From the NCBI GenBank assembly GCA_013044405.1, contig JABEUR010000019.1:1-63997 (forward strand): a stretch of 63,997 nucleotides of DNA. The letters run 5' to 3'. Positions 34,937 to 43,205 of the stretch are shown here, in pieces. Every line of letters begins with the position of its first letter. Position 1 is the stretch's first letter. The notes under the pieces were generated by a model. That model did not search any database and was not told the DNA's origin. It saw nothing but the letters and a program-made list of their open reading frames with translations. The position numbers and the translations under genes were made by a program. Source of the stretch: Acidimicrobiaceae bacterium. Lineage in GTDB: Bacteria > Actinomycetota > Acidimicrobiia > Acidimicrobiales > RAAP-2.

Positions 34937-35383
34937 CTAGTACAGGCTAGTCACGCAGTGCAGAGCCGATGAAGCGAAGACCTTCCAATCATTCACCCAC
35001 TGCTTACGATTCTTGGCGATGTTCTGCTCGAATTTGATCGCGCTAGACACACTGGACTCGCTCTTGAGGACCGTGACGAGACTATCGAGCACACGTTTCA
35101 CCGAGGCGTTCGGTGCTTCAGCGTCCAACCTCTCAAATTTAGGAAGATAGACCGCGATCCAGTGACGATACGTGCTCAGATTCGTCGTGGATGGGGCACC
35201 TCGAACCGCCGAAAACGAGACGAGGGTCTGACAGAATGGGCTGGGCGCGGCGTACTTGAAAGTGCTCGCACCCGACGCAGCCCCTACGAGCAACGAACTC
35301 GCCGCCAGAGCGCCGCCCGCCATGATCCTCATGATCACGCCCGACACTCGAGAGGTGAGAATGAATGAATCCTTGGCCATCAT
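34937..35383 (-). CDS. Secreted hypothetical protein
   Basis: A 148-residue protein of unknown family. An N-terminal signal peptide is visible: a basic start, a hydrophobic stretch (IMAGGALAASSLLVGAA) and a likely cleavage site near AASGAS at residue 39. The mature part has two cysteines, one near its start (SPFCQTL) and one at the end (LHCVTSLY), that could form a disulfide, and looks alpha-helical. AGGAAGGAGC directly before ATGATG is a strong ribosome binding site. It is divergent from a Tat-exported protein across a 377-base region. No function is proposed. Confidence 0.75.
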   Translation of the reverse strand: MMAKDSFILTSRVSGVIMRIMAGGALAASSLLVGAASGASTFKYAAPSPFCQTLVSFSAVRGAPSTTNLSTYRHWIAVYLPKFERLDAEAPNASVKRVLDSLVTVLKSESSVSSAIKFEQNIAKNRKQWVNDWKVFASSALHCVTSLY

Positions 35384-35545
35384 GCTCCTTCCTCGGTACC
35401 GACACGTCGTCGCGCGGCCCCTCGAGGCTTCGTTGCCCCTCCAAGTCCCAGTTCGAGCAAATGATGGTGATCTTGGTCAGACATTTTGGCTCAGTTTCAC
35501 CGAGTGGAGTGGATCGCGGGCACCTCCAGGGCGAATTATCCGGCT

Positions 35546-35557
35546 GTTGAGCTCAAC
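35546..35557. promoter_or_regulatory. 12-base perfect palindrome GTTGAGCTCAAC, possible operator
   Basis: It sits in the middle of the divergent region between the two exported-protein genes, a usual place for a dimeric regulator site. No regulator is known. Confidence 0.3.
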
Positions 35558-35575
35558 GACAAGCGGTGCACGAAC

Positions 35576-35596
35576 GGTGTCACTCGGTGAGACACC
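35576..35596. promoter_or_regulatory. Imperfect hairpin GGTGTCAC-TCG-GTGAGACACC
   Basis: An eight-pair stem with a two-base bulge, 20 bases after the GTTGAGCTCAAC palindrome. It could be an operator or an RNA stem. There is no T-tract, so it is not a classical terminator. Confidence 0.3.
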
Positions 35597-35748
35597 TTCG
35601 CTTAGCGCACGAGTAGTACGGTGGTCAACTTCCAGCGAAATCCGTCGTCATCCCTAACTCCAACTAATGGGACAGGACAGTTTTGGCTTTTAGGGCGAGG
35701 CCGCCTAAACCTTTCGTAAATCCAGATTTTGAGGTGCTCGCCGCTGCC

Positions 35749-35760
35749 TAGTGTTGTGAA
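35749..35760 (+). promoter_or_regulatory. Candidate leaderless -10 box for the Tat-exported protein gene
   Basis: TAGTGT is followed by a six-base spacer (TGTGAA) and the GTG at 35761. Confidence 0.42.
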
Positions 35761-37305
35761 GTGCCAAGTCTCCCTTCTCGTCGCGCCGTTTTACGAGGAG
35801 TCGGTGCCGTCGCTGGAGGAATGCTCCTCTCAAGTCGCGCTGACGCGATCACCAGCGCTTCGAGCGTCCTCGCGCTGCCCGACTACGCCACCGCATCGTG
35901 GGTCAAGAAGGAGAACTTGCACCCCGGAGATGGAGCATGGCTCCACGGTCACCTCGCTGGCGACGGCACCCTCGATGGGTACGCCAACGTCACCAGCGCA
36001 GCGCTCGGTGAGACGGTTCACTTCTTCGTCAGCACGACTTCGCCGACGATAGTTGCCAAGGTCTATCGAATGGGCTACTACCAAGGGCTCGGCGCTCGGC
36101 GAGTCGCCACGAGAACGGGCATCAAAGGGTCGCTTCATCCCACTCCCGCTCCAGACCAGTACGGCACGGTGGACTGTCATTGGCCGGTCACTTTCTCTCT
36201 CGACATCGATGCGACGTTCCCGCCGGGTCAGTACCTCGTGCGACTGGAGAACACTCGCAATCAGTACCGATTCATTCCGTTTATGGTCCGAGACGACGAC
36301 TCGATCGCAACGTTTGTCTACATGAGTTCGGTCACCACCTGGCAGGCCTACAACACATGGGGCGGCTTCAGCCTCTATCGCGAGACCAGCGGTCCGAATG
36401 GGACGATCACCACCAACGCCAATCGTGCCGTTCGCGTCTCTTTCAACCGGCCCTACAGCGTGCAGTTCGCCAACGGCGCCGCCGACTTCATCGGTAACGA
36501 GTTCCCCCTCCTCTTCCTCGCCGAGAGACTCGGGCTCGACATGACCTACTGGACCGACATCGATCTGGACCGACGTGGGAACCGACTCTCCCGCCATAAG
36601 GCACTCTTGTCTCTGGGCCACGACGAGTACTACTCGCCCGCCATGCGCAATGCAGTCACTTCTGCAGTCAAGCGAGGACTCAACGTCGCGTTCTTCGGCG
36701 CCAACTTCATCTATCGTAAGGTCCGTTTCGAAACCGGTGCCAACGGGGTCGACCGCTTGATGATCAACTACCGATCTACTGCCGACCCCATCAGCGCAAC
36801 GAACCCCTCACTGGCTACCGTCAACTGGTCTCAGTACCCCTCGGATCTGCCCGAGAGCACTTTCAGCGGCTCCATCTACGGGGGAGCTGACGGCGCCGGC
36901 TCGCTGGTCGTGGCCGACTCGGCGTCATGGCTGTGGCGCGGTGCCGGGCTCCGAGATGGCTCAGTGTTGCCCGCTGCGCTCGGTGGAGAGTTCAATCATT
37001 TCAACCCACAGGTTCAAAATCCGGCCAATGTTCAAATCTTCGGACATTCACCCGTTGGTGGGGGCGTCGGTGACATCACCTACGTAGCCGAGAAGTCCCA
37101 AGGCGGTGTGTTCTGTTCGGGAACGGGATATTGGATTTATCGCCTGTCAAACGCTCCGAAGATGAACGGTGGGTGGGTCCCACGAGCCGTCCCGGGCGTC
37201 ACCGCGCCGATCACGACCGCAACCAAAAACATCCTGGCTTTGTTCGCTCACGGCCCCGCGGGCAACATCATGCCGTCGGTCGCCAACACTGCTCGTTTCT
37301 ACTAG
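35761..37305 (+). CDS. Tat-exported protein with N,N-dimethylformamidase large-subunit-like domain
   Basis: A 514-residue protein. The start carries a twin-arginine signal (SRRAVLRGVGAVAGGMLL), so it is probably folded and cofactored before export. The mature region resembles the large (beta) subunit C-terminal domain of N,N-dimethylformamidase: VTTWQAYNTWGGFSLY, then LSLGHDEYYSPAMRNAV and GANFIYRKVRFE. In the known enzyme this subunit hydrolyses DMF with a mononuclear iron site. The true substrate here is unknown, and many homologues are annotated only as domain-containing. No small subunit gene is adjacent. It ends exactly where the convergent lipoate-fusion gene ends (no gap). Confidence 0.75.
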   Translation: MPSLPSRRAVLRGVGAVAGGMLLSSRADAITSASSVLALPDYATASWVKKENLHPGDGAWLHGHLAGDGTLDGYANVTSAALGETVHFFVSTTSPTIVAKVYRMGYYQGLGARRVATRTGIKGSLHPTPAPDQYGTVDCHWPVTFSLDIDATFPPGQYLVRLENTRNQYRFIPFMVRDDDSIATFVYMSSVTTWQAYNTWGGFSLYRETSGPNGTITTNANRAVRVSFNRPYSVQFANGAADFIGNEFPLLFLAERLGLDMTYWTDIDLDRRGNRLSRHKALLSLGHDEYYSPAMRNAVTSAVKRGLNVAFFGANFIYRKVRFETGANGVDRLMINYRSTADPISATNPSLATVNWSQYPSDLPESTFSGSIYGGADGAGSLVVADSASWLWRGAGLRDGSVLPAALGGEFNHFNPQVQNPANVQIFGHSPVGGGVGDITYVAEKSQGGVFCSGTGYWIYRLSNAPKMNGGWVPRAVPGVTAPITTATKNILALFAHGPAGNIMPSVANTARFY

Positions 37306-38931
37306 CTAGCGACGCACCGACATCACGACCGGGGCAGCATCGCTGAATGCCTCTCTAGCGTGATAGCTCGATCGCGTGAGCGGCGACGCCTGGACGTGCT
37401 TGAGTCCAAGTCGCCGACCGCGCCGGGCCAAGTCGTCGAATTCGCTTGGCTCCCACCATCGCGCCACTGGCAGATGCTGGTCGGTAGGTCTTAGATACTG
37501 GCCAATCGTGACAATAGAAACTCCGACATTGGCGAGGTCCGCGAGCACCCCTTCGACTTCGTCCGCAGTCTCTCCAAGGCCGACCATCATTCCCGACTTC
37601 GTGGTCAAACCGGCGTCGACGCAACGCGCTAGCACGGTGAGCGATCTCAGATATCCAGCACTGGGTCGCACCGCACGTTGCAGTCGGGCCACCGTCTCGA
37701 CATTGTGGTTCATCACATCGGGGCGAGCGTCAATCACGAGTTGGAGGGCATCACGGTCACCCTTGAAGTCACTGATGAGCACTTCTACGTCGGTACCGGG
37801 CGATCGATCGCGGATCGCCCGAACCGTAGCCGCGATCGCCCCAGCACCTCCATCACTCAAGTCGTCACGAGCGACGCAGGTCACGACGGCGTGGCGCAGA
37901 TTCAGACGCACGACCGCCTCGGCGACACGATCGGGCTCCGAAGGATCGAGGGGCAGTGGCTTGCTGGTGTCGATGAGACAGAACCCGCATGCGCGCGTGC
38001 AGCGTTCGCCGTTGACCATGAATGTGGCAGTTCCCGAACTCCAACACTCGAAGATGTTTGGGCACCCGGCCTCCTCACATACGGTCACCAATTTCAGATC
38101 CTGGGTCAAGGTTCGAAGGGACTGGTACTCGTTACCCATGTGCGCCTCAATGCGCAACCACTCGGGCTTGCGAGACCGAATGGGTACTCCCGCATCGGGA
38201 TCGACGCCCGCTTTTCGCAAACGGCGCAACAACGGTCTCTCCGATGTCGTGGCCACGGCTCCGTGATCGACGCTCGCGACCTGGCTGACACCTCCAAGTC
38301 GCAACTCGAGTTCGATCCCGAGTCGTTGTTCGACGTCCCTCGAGGTGACCGATAGACCCAGTGAGCGCAGCGATGCGACCGGCTTGTCGACAATGCCACA
38401 AGGATTGATCGCCCTGAACCCAACGAGGTCGATGTCGACGTTCAATGCGACCCCGTGCAACGTTCGCCGAGCACCAGACGCATTACGTTCAGTGCGCACT
38501 CCGACGGCGGCGATCTTCGAAGGTCGTCCCTCGAGGTTCGCCCAGACTCCGGGAAAGCCCTCGAGTCGACCGACCTGTCCGAGTCGACCTTCGAGGTCGA
38601 AATGCTTGACCGTCGCTGCGACGGCGTCCTCCAAGCGATTGACGTGCGTACGACCTGCCGACGGGTCGTCGCCCACCGTCACTATCGCCCAAGCCACCAC
38701 CTGACCAGGTGCGTGATACGTGACGTCTCCACCGCGATCGGCGTCGAGCACCGTGGCGTCGAGCGTGTCCAAAGGTACCAGGAAGTTCTCAGCCCGAGTC
38801 CGGATTCCCCGCGTATAGGTGGGCGGATGCTCGAACAACAATAGGTAGTCGTCCGAGGACTTCATCAACGCGCGTTGCAAGTCGTTTGCCTCTTGGAACG
38901 TAACTCTTCCGAGATGGCGTCGTCGAAGCAC
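37306..38931 (-). CDS. LipB-LipA fusion: octanoyltransferase plus lipoyl synthase in one chain
   Basis: A 541-residue protein covering both steps of lipoate synthesis on carrier proteins. Residues 1-215 are LipB: RGGDVTYHAPGQ, the catalytic Lys139 in SKIAAVG, and Cys178 in NPCG. Residues 250-541 are LipA: the auxiliary cluster CEEAGCPNIFEC (C285, C290, C296), the radical-SAM cluster CTRACGFC (C311, C315, C318), and the terminal RSSYHA serine motif. A 35-residue linker joins them without a stop or frameshift. LipB moves octanoyl from ACP to the E2, and LipA inserts two sulfurs. The GTG start directly abuts the stop of the E2 gene, its probable substrate. Confidence 0.93.
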   Translation of the reverse strand: MLRRRHLGRVTFQEANDLQRALMKSSDDYLLLFEHPPTYTRGIRTRAENFLVPLDTLDATVLDADRGGDVTYHAPGQVVAWAIVTVGDDPSAGRTHVNRLEDAVAATVKHFDLEGRLGQVGRLEGFPGVWANLEGRPSKIAAVGVRTERNASGARRTLHGVALNVDIDLVGFRAINPCGIVDKPVASLRSLGLSVTSRDVEQRLGIELELRLGGVSQVASVDHGAVATTSERPLLRRLRKAGVDPDAGVPIRSRKPEWLRIEAHMGNEYQSLRTLTQDLKLVTVCEEAGCPNIFECWSSGTATFMVNGERCTRACGFCLIDTSKPLPLDPSEPDRVAEAVVRLNLRHAVVTCVARDDLSDGGAGAIAATVRAIRDRSPGTDVEVLISDFKGDRDALQLVIDARPDVMNHNVETVARLQRAVRPSAGYLRSLTVLARCVDAGLTTKSGMMVGLGETADEVEGVLADLANVGVSIVTIGQYLRPTDQHLPVARWWEPSEFDDLARRGRRLGLKHVQASPLTRSSYHAREAFSDAAPVVMSVRR

Positions 38932-40116
38932 CTATCGCTCGCCCTCTACATCGACGCCCGCCAGGAGCGTAGCCACTCGCTCTAAGTACTGCGACGCGGC
39001 CACGGGCTCACAGATCCGATGGTCGAACGACAGACCGAGCACGATTCGTCGACCCACCTCAATTGACGCGGTACCGTTGCGTTCGATCACGACCGGTAGC
39101 TGGCGTACGGCACCGATCGAGAGTACGGCGACTTGGGGTTGAATGATGATCGGCTGGGTCCACAACGTGTGAATGCTCGGTGGACCGACAACCGTGAACG
39201 TCCCACCCATGAGGTCGTCGGTCGTGAGATGGCGAGTCGTCACCCGCTCGTCCAGGTCACTCATTCGTCGCGCCAGAGCTCGCAACGTCAGTCCCGCAGC
39301 AGCATGAACGACGGGTACCAACATCCCGTCTTCGTCGACTGCCCGCATGTATCCGAGGTTCACCGTGCGGTGGATGGTCAGTTCATCACCATTGAAACTC
39401 GCATTGAGAAACTCGAAGTCCGCCAAAGCGCGCACGGCGGCCAGAATGACGAGCATCTCATCGGTGACTTGATAGCCCTCGGAAGTGCTTCGTCCGACCC
39501 GATCCAGTTCGGCGAAGACGGCGCCATCGACTTCCACGGCCACGAATCCGTGCGGGGCGGTCAACGTCGAGACGGCCATGTGTTGACCCATGCGGCGACG
39601 TCCGTTCGTGAGCGGAACGACCAGTTCTTCAGTTGGTCCATTGGCTACGGCGCGCTCAGCGTCGCGGCGAGTAATCGATCCCCCGGGACCCGTTCCTCGC
39701 AACGTTGAAGGCGTAATCCCACCATCGGACAGGATCCTACGTACGACCGGAGAGATGACGACGCCGTTGACAACCCCTTCGGGTGTTACGGCGGTTTTGT
39801 TGTTCGTGACAGCAGCAACCTGGCTAATGTCCGGCTCCGGGACCACCTGCACACTCGGTGCGGTGCCCGCACCCGCCACGGCACTCTCGTCAATGACCGC
39901 GACTCGGGCGCCCGTTTCAACGGTGTCGCCCTCTTCAGCGAGGATTTGAGTGAGTACTCCAGCTGCTGGTGAGGGCATTTCTGAGTCGACCTTATCGGTC
40001 GAAACCTCGAAGAGCGGCTCATCACGGGCGACGACGTCTCCGACCTTCTTGAACCACTGGGTGATGATTCCTTCGGTGACCGACTCACCAAGCGACGGCA
40101 AGGTCACGTCAACCAA
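38932..40116 (-). CDS. 2-oxo acid dehydrogenase E2 (dihydrolipoamide acyltransferase) with altered HRxxDG motif
   Basis: A 394-residue E2. The N-terminal lipoyl domain carries Lys42 in STDKVDSEMPSP. A peripheral subunit-binding domain near 115-160 (ISPVVRRILSDGGITPSTLRGTGPGGSITRRD) binds E1/E3. The catalytic acyltransferase domain has GTFTVVGPPS and PIIIQPQVAVLSIG. The active-site HRxxDG is HRICEP: His366 is kept, but Asp becomes Glu370 and Gly becomes Pro371. It overlaps lpdA by 8 bases and abuts the lipoate-fusion gene. No E1 is present, so the substrate (pyruvate, 2-oxoglutarate or branched) is undetermined. Confidence 0.9.
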   Translation of the reverse strand: MVDVTLPSLGESVTEGIITQWFKKVGDVVARDEPLFEVSTDKVDSEMPSPAAGVLTQILAEEGDTVETGARVAVIDESAVAGAGTAPSVQVVPEPDISQVAAVTNNKTAVTPEGVVNGVVISPVVRRILSDGGITPSTLRGTGPGGSITRRDAERAVANGPTEELVVPLTNGRRRMGQHMAVSTLTAPHGFVAVEVDGAVFAELDRVGRSTSEGYQVTDEMLVILAAVRALADFEFLNASFNGDELTIHRTVNLGYMRAVDEDGMLVPVVHAAAGLTLRALARRMSDLDERVTTRHLTTDDLMGGTFTVVGPPSIHTLWTQPIIIQPQVAVLSIGAVRQLPVVIERNGTASIEVGRRIVLGLSFDHRICEPVAASQYLERVATLLAGVDVEGER

Positions 40117-41524
40117 CGTGCAGTCCTCTTCCGGCCAACGCCAGCAAGGTCTCTCCGAAAGTCTCGGAGAGTGACGGGTGGGGCTGGATCAGAGCCGCCG
40201 CTTCTTCGGCAGTCGCCTCCCAATTGACCGCGAAGTAACCCGCGCCCAACTGTTCAGTCACCCAGGGCCCCGCCATGTGCACCCCGAGGATCTGTCCGGC
40301 GGTGCCGTCGGGGCGCTTCTCGGCGATGATCTTGACGACGCCATCGGTGTCACCGATGATCTGCGCTCGGCTGTTGCCGCCGAACGGATCCTTCTTCACC
40401 ACGACCTCATAGCCTTTTTGCTTCGCCGCCGCTTCGGTGAGACCGCAGAACGCAACCTCGGGATTGGAATAGATAGCCCACGGGACACGGTCGTAGTCAA
40501 CCGGCACCACGGTCTCGCCCAAGATGGTCTTGATGGCCACGATTGCCTCAGCGAATCCAACGTGTGCCAATTGAGGCGTATTGGCGACAACATCACCGAC
40601 TGCGAACACGTCTGCGTTCGCAGTCCGTTGGTATCGATCGGTGACGACGAATCCCCGCTCATCGACCTCAATCCCCGTACCTTCACCGAGCAGGCCCTCG
40701 GTACGTGGGCGCCGACCCACCGACATGACGACCATCTCGACGTCGACGCCGTCGCCACCCTCGATCGCGATCGTGGTTCCGGTCTTCTTCGCGCTGTGAC
40801 CAGTGATGTTGACTCCCGCTCGAATGTCGATGCCGCGCTTCTTGAAAGACCTCTGTACGACGCTCGCCACCTCGGTGTCACAACCCGCGAGAATCGACGG
40901 CAGACTCTCGAGGATCGTCACCTGGGTACCCATGTCCGAAAGCATTGAAGCGAACTCACATCCGATCGCTCCTCCCCCGATCACCGCAGCGGACTTCGGC
41001 AATACTGACATGTCGAGGAACTCGTCTGAGGTGACCACGACCTTTCCGTCGACATCGAAGCCCGGCAAGGTACGTGGCACCGAACCCGCGGCCAGGATCA
41101 CGTTCTTGCCCTTGGCAACGACTCCGGCGTCCGCACCGTCGACCACGGTGACCACGAGACCCGCATCGAGGCGTCCGGTACCTTCGAATACCGTAACCTT
41201 GCGCCCCTTGAGCAGACCAGAGAGACCCTTGAACAGTCGATCGACGATCTCGTTCTTGCGGTTCTGACTCACCGCGAAATCAACCGAGGTCTTTCCAGTC
41301 GCGATTCCAAAGGCGCCGGCGTGCTCCACCGTTCGTCGAACGTGTGCGGTCTCGAGAAACTCCTTGGCCGGAACGCACCCCCGATGCAGACACGTCCCAC
41401 CGACCTTGTCGCGTTCTACCAGGGCGACACCGAGCCCGGCTGCAGCGGCGTAGAGCGCCGCGGCGTAACCGCCGGGTCCTCCTCCGACGATCACGACATC
41501 GAACTGCTGGACCTCATTTGCCAC
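40109..41524 (-). CDS. lpdA: Dihydrolipoamide dehydrogenase (E3)
   Basis: Flavoprotein (471 residues) that reoxidises dihydrolipoamide on E2 with NAD. It has the N-terminal FAD motif VGGGPGGYAAAL, the redox disulfide C45/C50 in GGTCLHRGCVPAKEFLETA, the NAD motif IGGGAIGCEFA, and the catalytic His449-Glu454 in HPSLSE near the end. The GTG start has AAGGGA upstream. It is first in a minus-strand operon lpdA-E2-lipBA with an 8-base overlap to E2. Confidence 0.96.
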   Translation of the reverse strand: MANEVQQFDVVIVGGGPGGYAAALYAAAAGLGVALVERDKVGGTCLHRGCVPAKEFLETAHVRRTVEHAGAFGIATGKTSVDFAVSQNRKNEIVDRLFKGLSGLLKGRKVTVFEGTGRLDAGLVVTVVDGADAGVVAKGKNVILAAGSVPRTLPGFDVDGKVVVTSDEFLDMSVLPKSAAVIGGGAIGCEFASMLSDMGTQVTILESLPSILAGCDTEVASVVQRSFKKRGIDIRAGVNITGHSAKKTGTTIAIEGGDGVDVEMVVMSVGRRPRTEGLLGEGTGIEVDERGFVVTDRYQRTANADVFAVGDVVANTPQLAHVGFAEAIVAIKTILGETVVPVDYDRVPWAIYSNPEVAFCGLTEAAAKQKGYEVVVKKDPFGGNSRAQIIGDTDGVVKIIAEKRPDGTAGQILGVHMAGPWVTEQLGAGYFAVNWEATAEEAAALIQPHPSLSETFGETLLALAGRGLHVG

Positions 41525-41598
41525 GGTCTATCCCTTCAATGGTTCAACGACTGACCCCAAGAGAATCCTAATGTTTCCGCTGCAGTCCTGAGCCAAGA

Positions 41599-42036
41599 CT
41601 AAGAGTGTTCACCGCGCTGGACATCGGCGGCCACGGTCGCGAGGGCGTCGACAAAGTCATTCATGGGATCTCCAGAATGCCCCTTCACCCAGGTGAAAGC
41701 AATCGTCCTCGTGCCGGGAAGGACCAATTCAAAAAGCTGCTCCCACAGGTCGCGATTCGCTACCGCCTGGCCCTGTGAGTTCTTCCAACCGCGGCGCAAC
41801 CAACCAACGTGCCACTTGTCGTTAAAGCACTTGACCACGTAGGAGGAGTCACTGACGATCTCGATGGCCCCGTCGGGATGCTCGCGAAGCGCTTCGATGA
41901 CCGCCATGACTTCCATGCGTTGGTTGGTCGTGTGCTCAGCCGCGCCACTGGCGAACTCATCAAAACCGCAGGCCCACGCCCATCCGCCGGGTCCCGGGTT
42001 TCCGCGGCACGAGCCGTCGGTATGAATTCGTCTCAT
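41599..42036 (-). CDS. rnhA: Ribonuclease HI
   Basis: Degrades the RNA strand of RNA-DNA hybrids. The 145-residue protein has the acidic active site: Asp in HTDGSCRGNPGPGGW, Glu in RMEVMAVIEAL, Asp in SDSSYVV and the C-terminal Asp in DFVDALA, plus the substrate-handle segment WHVGWLRRGWKNSQG. The ATG at 42036 overlaps the Rrf2 stop as ATGA and is preferred; an in-frame start at 42054 is possible. Confidence 0.95.
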   Translation of the reverse strand: MRRIHTDGSCRGNPGPGGWAWACGFDEFASGAAEHTTNQRMEVMAVIEALREHPDGAIEIVSDSSYVVKCFNDKWHVGWLRRGWKNSQGQAVANRDLWEQLFELVLPGTRTIAFTWVKGHSGDPMNDFVDALATVAADVQRGEHS

Positions 42037-42500
42037 ATGACTCGAGTGATCCACGCATCCGGGTCAGCAGTGAATCGAGTCACGGCCTGGGGCATCTCGC
42101 CGCGCAGGACTTGGCCCAGGGTTATGTGCTCGAGCACCTCGCGCAATGCACCTCGAACTGCAACCCACACATCACGAAGATGTTTCGCCTCACGCTCATA
42201 CTGCAGCGTTTCGGGCCTCATGCCTCGAACTCCAGCGAGCGGGCCGCTCACGACTCGCAAGATGTCGGCGATCATGATGCTGTCAGGGTCGCGGGCGAGT
42301 TTGAATCCACCTTCGGGTCCGCGCTGGCTGGTGACCAGCCCTCCGCGTCGTAGATCCGAGAGGATCGCACCGAGGAATTTGGCCGGCAACTCCTGCTCTT
42401 GTGCGAGGTGTTCGGCACTCACCGAGGTCTCACTCGCGGCGAGGGTCAGGAGGGCGCGAATGGCGTATTCGGCCTTGGCGGGTATCTGCATGGACCCCAT
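42033..42500 (-). CDS. Rrf2-family transcriptional regulator without cluster cysteines
   Basis: A 155-residue winged-helix regulator of the Rrf2 family, with the N-terminal MQIPAKAEYAIRALLTLA, the recognition region LPAKFLGAILSDLRRGGLVTSQRGPEGGF and a dimerisation helix. IscR, NsrR and RirA carry three cysteines for an iron-sulfur cluster; this protein has none, so it would need another signal. The ATG at 42500 has GGGG four bases upstream. A longer frame to 42812 has no homology. It is followed by rnhA and divergent from thiE. The iron-sulfur genes lie 3-12 kb away, so a role in their control is only a possibility. Confidence 0.85.
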   Translation of the reverse strand: MGSMQIPAKAEYAIRALLTLAASETSVSAEHLAQEQELPAKFLGAILSDLRRGGLVTSQRGPEGGFKLARDPDSIMIADILRVVSGPLAGVRGMRPETLQYEREAKHLRDVWVAVRGALREVLEHITLGQVLRGEMPQAVTRFTADPDAWITRVI

Positions 42501-42544
42501 TCTGCCCCAGCAGTGAACCTCGTGAGACGATTGGGCAAAACTTC

Positions 42545-42557
42545 TAGGGTGTTGAAC
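42545..42557 (+). promoter_or_regulatory. Candidate leaderless -10 box for thiE
   Basis: TAGGGT is followed by a seven-base spacer and the GTG at 42558. Confidence 0.42.
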
Positions 42558-43205
42558 GTGCTCACTCTCCAAGATCGTCGCCTCTATCTCTGCGTTGGAC
42601 TTCGCGACGACATGTCGACCTTCCTCCCCGCGGTACTCGAGGCCGGGGTCGACGTGGTCCAACTTCGCGAAAAGACCCATCCATTCGAGGACCAGCTCGA
42701 CTGCGCCCGGCTGATGCTCAAGGTATGCCGCGACCACGGAGTGCCGTTCATCATGAACGACTCGCCCGAGTCGGCACTTGAGATCGGAGCCGATGGCGTT
42801 CACGTCGGGCAAGACGACATCAGCGTCGCCCGGTGCAGGGAGATCCTGGGAACCGAAGCGATCATCGGACTTTCAACCCACTCCGACTCCCAATTCAGCG
42901 CAGCACTGCTCGAAGACGCTTCATATCTGAGCGCCGGTCCGATCGTTCCGACCCCGACGAAGCCGGGTCGTGAGGGAACCGGACTTTCCTTCGCCGTCAA
43001 GAGCCAACTTCGAAGCGACGGTCCCGTGTTCGTAACCGGAGGTGTCAATCTCGAAACGATCACGGAACTGGTCGAAGCAGGACTTCGCCACTTCGTCGTG
43101 GTGAGGGCGATCACCCAGTCGAACAATCCGGGCCGAAGCGCCCGCGAGATTCGTCACGCCCTGGACAATGCCCTCTCAGCGGTGGCGGTCGAGCCAACCC
43201 AGTAG
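42558..43205 (+). CDS. thiE: Thiamine-phosphate synthase
   Basis: Couples the pyrimidine and thiazole moieties into thiamine phosphate. The protein (215 residues) has VDVVQLREK, FIMNDSPESALEIGADGVHVGQDD, the SAGPIVPTPTKPG loop and a C-terminal FVTGGVN. The GTG at 42558 is chosen: TAGGGT lies seven bases upstream, and the next upstream GTG (42549) overlaps that box. The 3' end overlaps the convergent alpha/beta hydrolase by 30 bases. No other thiamine gene is nearby. Confidence 0.92.
   Translation: MLTLQDRRLYLCVGLRDDMSTFLPAVLEAGVDVVQLREKTHPFEDQLDCARLMLKVCRDHGVPFIMNDSPESALEIGADGVHVGQDDISVARCREILGTEAIIGLSTHSDSQFSAALLEDASYLSAGPIVPTPTKPGREGTGLSFAVKSQLRSDGPVFVTGGVNLETITELVEAGLRHFVVVRAITQSNNPGRSAREIRHALDNALSAVAVEPTQ

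Larger units (their letters stand above)
35384..35760. other. 377-base divergent regulatory region
   Basis: Lies between two divergent exported-protein genes. It holds the ribosome binding site of the minus-strand gene at its left end, a 12-base palindrome, an imperfect hairpin and a TAGTGT box at its right end. No gene was seen. Confidence 0.6.

Noticed and set aside
42501..42812. Upstream extension of the Rrf2 frame
   Set aside because: It is antisense to thiE and shows no Rrf2 similarity. The family begins at MQIPAKAEYAIRAL.
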